Assembly (NCBI RefSeq): GCF_018334155.1
Contig: NZ_JAGXTP010000004.1
Span: 91,222-155,221, forward strand
Reading direction: 5' to 3'
DNA from: Devosia litorisediminis
GTDB taxonomy: Bacteria; Pseudomonadota; Alphaproteobacteria; Rhizobiales; Devosiaceae
Length of the DNA stretch: 64,000 nucleotides
Each line of letters starts with the position of its first letter. Position 1 is the first letter of the stretch. A program made the position numbers and the translations under genes. This document shows positions 62,073-64,000 of the stretch, piece after piece. The notes under the pieces are model-generated. The model did no database searches, was not told the origin of the DNA, and was given only the letters and a program-made list of their open reading frames with translations.

Positions 62073-62360
62073 CTAGTGCAGCGTGGCCAGGCCCAGATTG
62101 GTTTCGCCAAGCCACTCGCTGACCGCATCGGCCGTGTCGGTCACCAGCAGCGGTGTGCCATCGGCGGACATCAAAAGCTGATATTCGGCTGACGCCTCGA
62201 ACTCTGCGTCAGTAATCAGTGTGCCCAGCACGGCGCCAGTCACGGGTCGCAGATACGCAACCGCATCGCCGCCCAGCGCCGCGAACTGCGCGCGGGTCAG
62301 GTCCTTGAGCGGATGAATGACGTGATCTGCTACGGTCTCGTCGTTTCTTTTTTCATACAT
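62073..62360 (-). CDS. DUF1150 family protein
   Basis: A 95-residue alphaproteobacterial protein: VIHPLKDLTRAQFAALGGDAVAYLRPV, followed by FEASAEYQLLMSADGTPLLVTDTADAVSEW. DUF1150 genes often follow small heat-shock genes, as here, where it lies 16 bases behind the Hsp20 gene. The function is unknown; co-expression on heat shock is expected. AGGAAAGG precedes the ATG. Confidence 0.9.
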   Translation of the reverse strand: MYEKRNDETVADHVIHPLKDLTRAQFAALGGDAVAYLRPVTGAVLGTLITDAEFEASAEYQLLMSADGTPLLVTDTADAVSEWLGETNLGLATLH

Positions 62361-62376
62361 AGTGTCGGCCCTTTCC

Positions 62377-62796
62377 TCAGACTGAGCGAATTTCGATACG
62401 GCGGGCAACCTTGGTCGTCAGGGGGCGCTCGATAGCAATAACGAGCATACCATGCCCTAAAGTTGCATCCTTGACGATCATTCCGTCGGCCAGCAGGAAC
62501 GAGCGCTGGAATTGCCGTGCGGCAATACCCCTGTGCAGGAACTCGCGTCCCGCCTCATCCTGCTGCTTGCCACGCACCACGATCTGGCTGTCTTCAGCCA
62601 TCACGTCCAGCTCATGAGCGCCAAAACCGGCAACGGCTATGGACACCAGAAACTGCTCGGTGCCCTGGGCATCAACAGTGCGCTCGATATTATAGGGCGG
62701 ATAGCCGTCGGCGGATTTGGCCAACCGATCGACACGCTCCTCAAAACTGTCAAAGCCGAGGAGAAATGGGGCGGAAAACACCGAAATACGCGACAT
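62377..62796 (-). CDS. Hsp20/IbpA-type small heat-shock protein
   Basis: A 139-residue alpha-crystallin protein: FLLGFDSFEERVDRLAKSADGYPPYNIER, LVSIAVAGFGAHELDVMAEDSQIVVRGKQ, EFLHRGIAARQFQRSFLLADGMIVKDATLGHGMLVIAIERP. This matches rhizobial class A HspA/IbpA holdases that bind unfolding proteins in the cytoplasm. The 5' leader carries a sigma-32-like promoter and a ROSE-like thermometer, so control is at both transcription and translation. Confidence 0.95.
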   Translation of the reverse strand: MSRISVFSAPFLLGFDSFEERVDRLAKSADGYPPYNIERTVDAQGTEQFLVSIAVAGFGAHELDVMAEDSQIVVRGKQQDEAGREFLHRGIAARQFQRSFLLADGMIVKDATLGHGMLVIAIERPLTTKVARRIEIRSV

Positions 62797-62861
62797 ACAA
62801 GCCGTCCTTGATCGTCAAGCAACGTACCAACGCGCGACCCGATTGCAGTGGCATCGCGCGT
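62797..62861 (-). ncRNA. ROSE-like RNA thermometer in the hsp20 leader
   Basis: In the minus-strand leader, ACGCGCGA (62861-62854) pairs with TCGCGCGT (62837-62830) as hairpin 1. Downstream, GTTGCTT (62823-62817) faces the Shine-Dalgarno AAGGAC (62809-62804). This allows the bulged U and the G-G pair that define ROSE elements, masking the ribosome site eight bases before the ATG. Fold and melting are inferred by eye. Confidence 0.72.
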
Positions 62862-62870
62862 CTGCAAGAA

Positions 62871-62899
62871 ATATGGGACCTGAGCGCGCCCCGTTCAAG
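62871..62899 (-). promoter_or_regulatory. Sigma-32 (RpoH) promoter of hsp20
   Basis: On the minus strand CTTGAAC (62899-62893) and CCCATAT (62877-62871) match the -35 and -10 of RpoH promoters, with about 16 bases between. Transcription would begin near 62864, giving a leader of about 70 bases that contains the ROSE-like structure. Confidence 0.75.
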
Positions 62900-62916
62900 G
62901 TCAAGGAATTCGTCTC

Positions 62917-63750
62917 ATGTCCCAGACTGTGTCCGTCATCACGCCAGCCTATGAGGCCCACGCCACAATCGTGACCACCGTGGCCAGCGTGATCGGCCAG
63001 ACCCACCCCGATTGGCAGCTCTGGATCATTGCCGATGACGGCGAAGACTATGCCGCCGTGCTGGCGGATGCCGGCATCCGCGATTCCCGGATCATGCACA
63101 TAACCAGTGGTGGCTTGGGCCGTGGTGCCTCCAATGCGCGCAATGTGGCGCTTGAACAGATCAGCACACCCTATGCGGCCATTCTGGACGCCGATGACCG
63201 GCTCAAGCCGCAAAAGCTCGAGCTGGCGGTTGCCGCGCTGGCCGAGCACGCCATCGTCACCACTGCGCTCGATGTTATGGACGAGCAGTTCAACCATTTG
63301 CGGCTTGTCGGGCAGGGGCCCGATCGCACGCTGGACCCGGGCCAGCACAAATGGGTCAGCCTTTCCATGGATTCCATGCTGGTCTGGGATCGGCGCCGCG
63401 CCGACGGCCGCTATGATCCCACCATGAGCAACATGACCGATCTCGAATTCCTGTTGCAGCTCTATACCAGCGTGCCGCACTCCTACCATCTGGGCACCCC
63501 GCTGCACGACTACATCAAGCGCAGCGCATCCATGAGTAATGGTGCCAATGTGACCGCGGGTATGATGGCCTCCAAAGCCACCATTCTGCAGCGCCTGCGT
63601 GCCGGCGCCTATGGACTGCCAGCTGAAGATGCCGCCGGGCTGGAGAAATTTCTCGAGATTTCCCTGGCCGCAGAGCCGCTTTATCCGCCCGCTCTGGCCC
63701 ACCAGCCCGGCCTGCTGTTCGAGGATCACCTCGAGCCCCGGCTGCGCTGA
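62917..63750 (+). CDS. Family 2 glycosyltransferase
   Basis: A 277-residue GT-A protein: VSVITPAYEAHATIVTTVASVIGQTHPDWQLWIIADDG (4-41), GRGASNARNVAL, and the DxD metal site AAILDADDRLKP (about 88-99). The C-terminal half is not assignable to a specific acceptor class. The gene is divergent from hsp20, and its promoter overlaps the heat-shock promoter. The acceptor is probably a surface polysaccharide, which is inference. Confidence 0.88.
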   Translation: MSQTVSVITPAYEAHATIVTTVASVIGQTHPDWQLWIIADDGEDYAAVLADAGIRDSRIMHITSGGLGRGASNARNVALEQISTPYAAILDADDRLKPQKLELAVAALAEHAIVTTALDVMDEQFNHLRLVGQGPDRTLDPGQHKWVSLSMDSMLVWDRRRADGRYDPTMSNMTDLEFLLQLYTSVPHSYHLGTPLHDYIKRSASMSNGANVTAGMMASKATILQRLRAGAYGLPAEDAAGLEKFLEISLAAEPLYPPALAHQPGLLFEDHLEPRLR

Positions 63751-63757
63751 GGACAGC

Positions 63758-63785
63758 AAAAGGCCGACCCCCGAGGGAGCCGGCC
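63758..63785 (-). terminator. Terminator for the minus-strand partial gene
   Basis: GGCCG (63762-63766) and CGGCC (63781-63785) pair with inner G/C pairs around CGAG, and the minus strand then reads TTTT (63761-63758). It lies about 20 bases past the stop at 63807. Confidence 0.6.
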
Positions 63786-63806
63786 AGCATTTGGTCTACG
63801 CTGATC

Positions 63807-64000
63807 TTAGAGTGCGTAGAGGGTCAGGCTGTTCTCTTCGCCGCTGACACCGACGATCTGGTCCAGCGTGTAACCCTGACGCTCAATGGTCTCCATCAGC
63901 CACTTGTTGTTCTGCACGCGTGCCTTTACGGCGGCTGGGTCATTGTTGAAGGCCAGCGAGTGGGCTTCATTCTCATTGACCTTGAGCACGGTTGCGCTCG
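63807..64000 (-). CDS. C-terminal end of an unrecognised protein, cut by window edge
   Basis: At least 63 codons are open from the window edge to the stop at 63807. The visible sequence ends NKWLMETIERQGYTLDQIVGVSGEENSLTLYAL, a helix followed by a beta-rich end. A GTG at 63989 is possible, but the frame continues beyond it, so the gene probably starts outside the window. A terminator follows. No family is recognised. Confidence 0.6.
   Translation of the reverse strand, partial: SATVLKVNENEAHSLAFNNDPAAVKARVQNNKWLMETIERQGYTLDQIVGVSGEENSLTLYAL

Overview
The window looks like a chromosomal segment of a Hyphomicrobiales alphaproteobacterium, most likely Devosia or a close relative. The basis is high G+C, a RegB/RegA redox pair, a rnd-lptC-lptA-lptB-rpoN-hpf-ptsN block in the usual rhizobial order, MbfA with an Irr-type operator, a Mur-type box before sitABCD, and an Hsp20/DUF1150 pair behind what looks like a ROSE thermometer. 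I saw no rRNA, tRNA, CRISPR array, transposase or integrase. Most genes are closely packed and many overlap by 1-8 bases. Species assignment is inference.

Region 1-16.2 kb: the start of a cut-off minus-strand gene behind a perfect palindrome; a small secreted HExxH protein; an Lrp regulator divergent from D-amino-acid dehydrogenase; penicillin-binding protein 1A with an unusual repetitive tail; a YgjP-like metallopeptidase; DUF2852; RegBA; a beta-CASP nuclease-like protein; a minus-strand operon with three paralogous MFS transporters wrapped around mmcB; a degenerate receiver protein; and an RlpA-like protein.

Region 16.2-30.3 kb: a GGDEF protein and a DoxX protein, then a pyrimidine/beta-alanine catabolic cluster. 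RutR is divergent from omega-aminotransferase, (methyl)malonate-semialdehyde dehydrogenase, beta-ureidopropionase, dihydropyrimidinase, a Nudix hydrolase and an NMT1-type ABC importer with two different permeases. A RutR-like box lies in the divergent promoter. A DUF559 gene bounded by inverted repeats is inserted inside the operon. A three-gene membrane cassette (24 aa, 297 aa, 24 aa) follows.

Region 30.3-46.6 kb: truB/rbfA, a hydroxyacid dehydrogenase, an SH3 protein, an FhuF-like reductase, CutC, a YtrA-type GntR/ABC exporter operon, a BON-MscS channel, the sitABCD manganese importer, an orphan DUF2793/S74 tail-fibre-like gene, a TetR regulator and a Gfo/Idh/MocA oxidoreductase.

Region 46.6-64 kb: two convergent glycosyltransferases; an Rrf2 regulator with a thioredoxin-reductase-like flavoprotein; MbfA under an Irr-type operator with an overlapping hydrolase; DUF2306, LytTR and LysR genes; lnt; the rnd-lpt-rpoN-hpf-ptsN block; the heat-shock pair; a family 2 glycosyltransferase; and the 3' end of an unrecognised gene.

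Themes are redox and metal homeostasis (RegBA, MbfA, SitABCD, FhuF), envelope biogenesis (PBP1A, RlpA, Lnt, LptABC, MscS) and nitrogen salvage (DadA, the pyrimidine operon). The strongest non-coding signals are the Irr box, the Mur box, the RutR-like box and the sigma-32 plus ROSE-like heat-shock leader.
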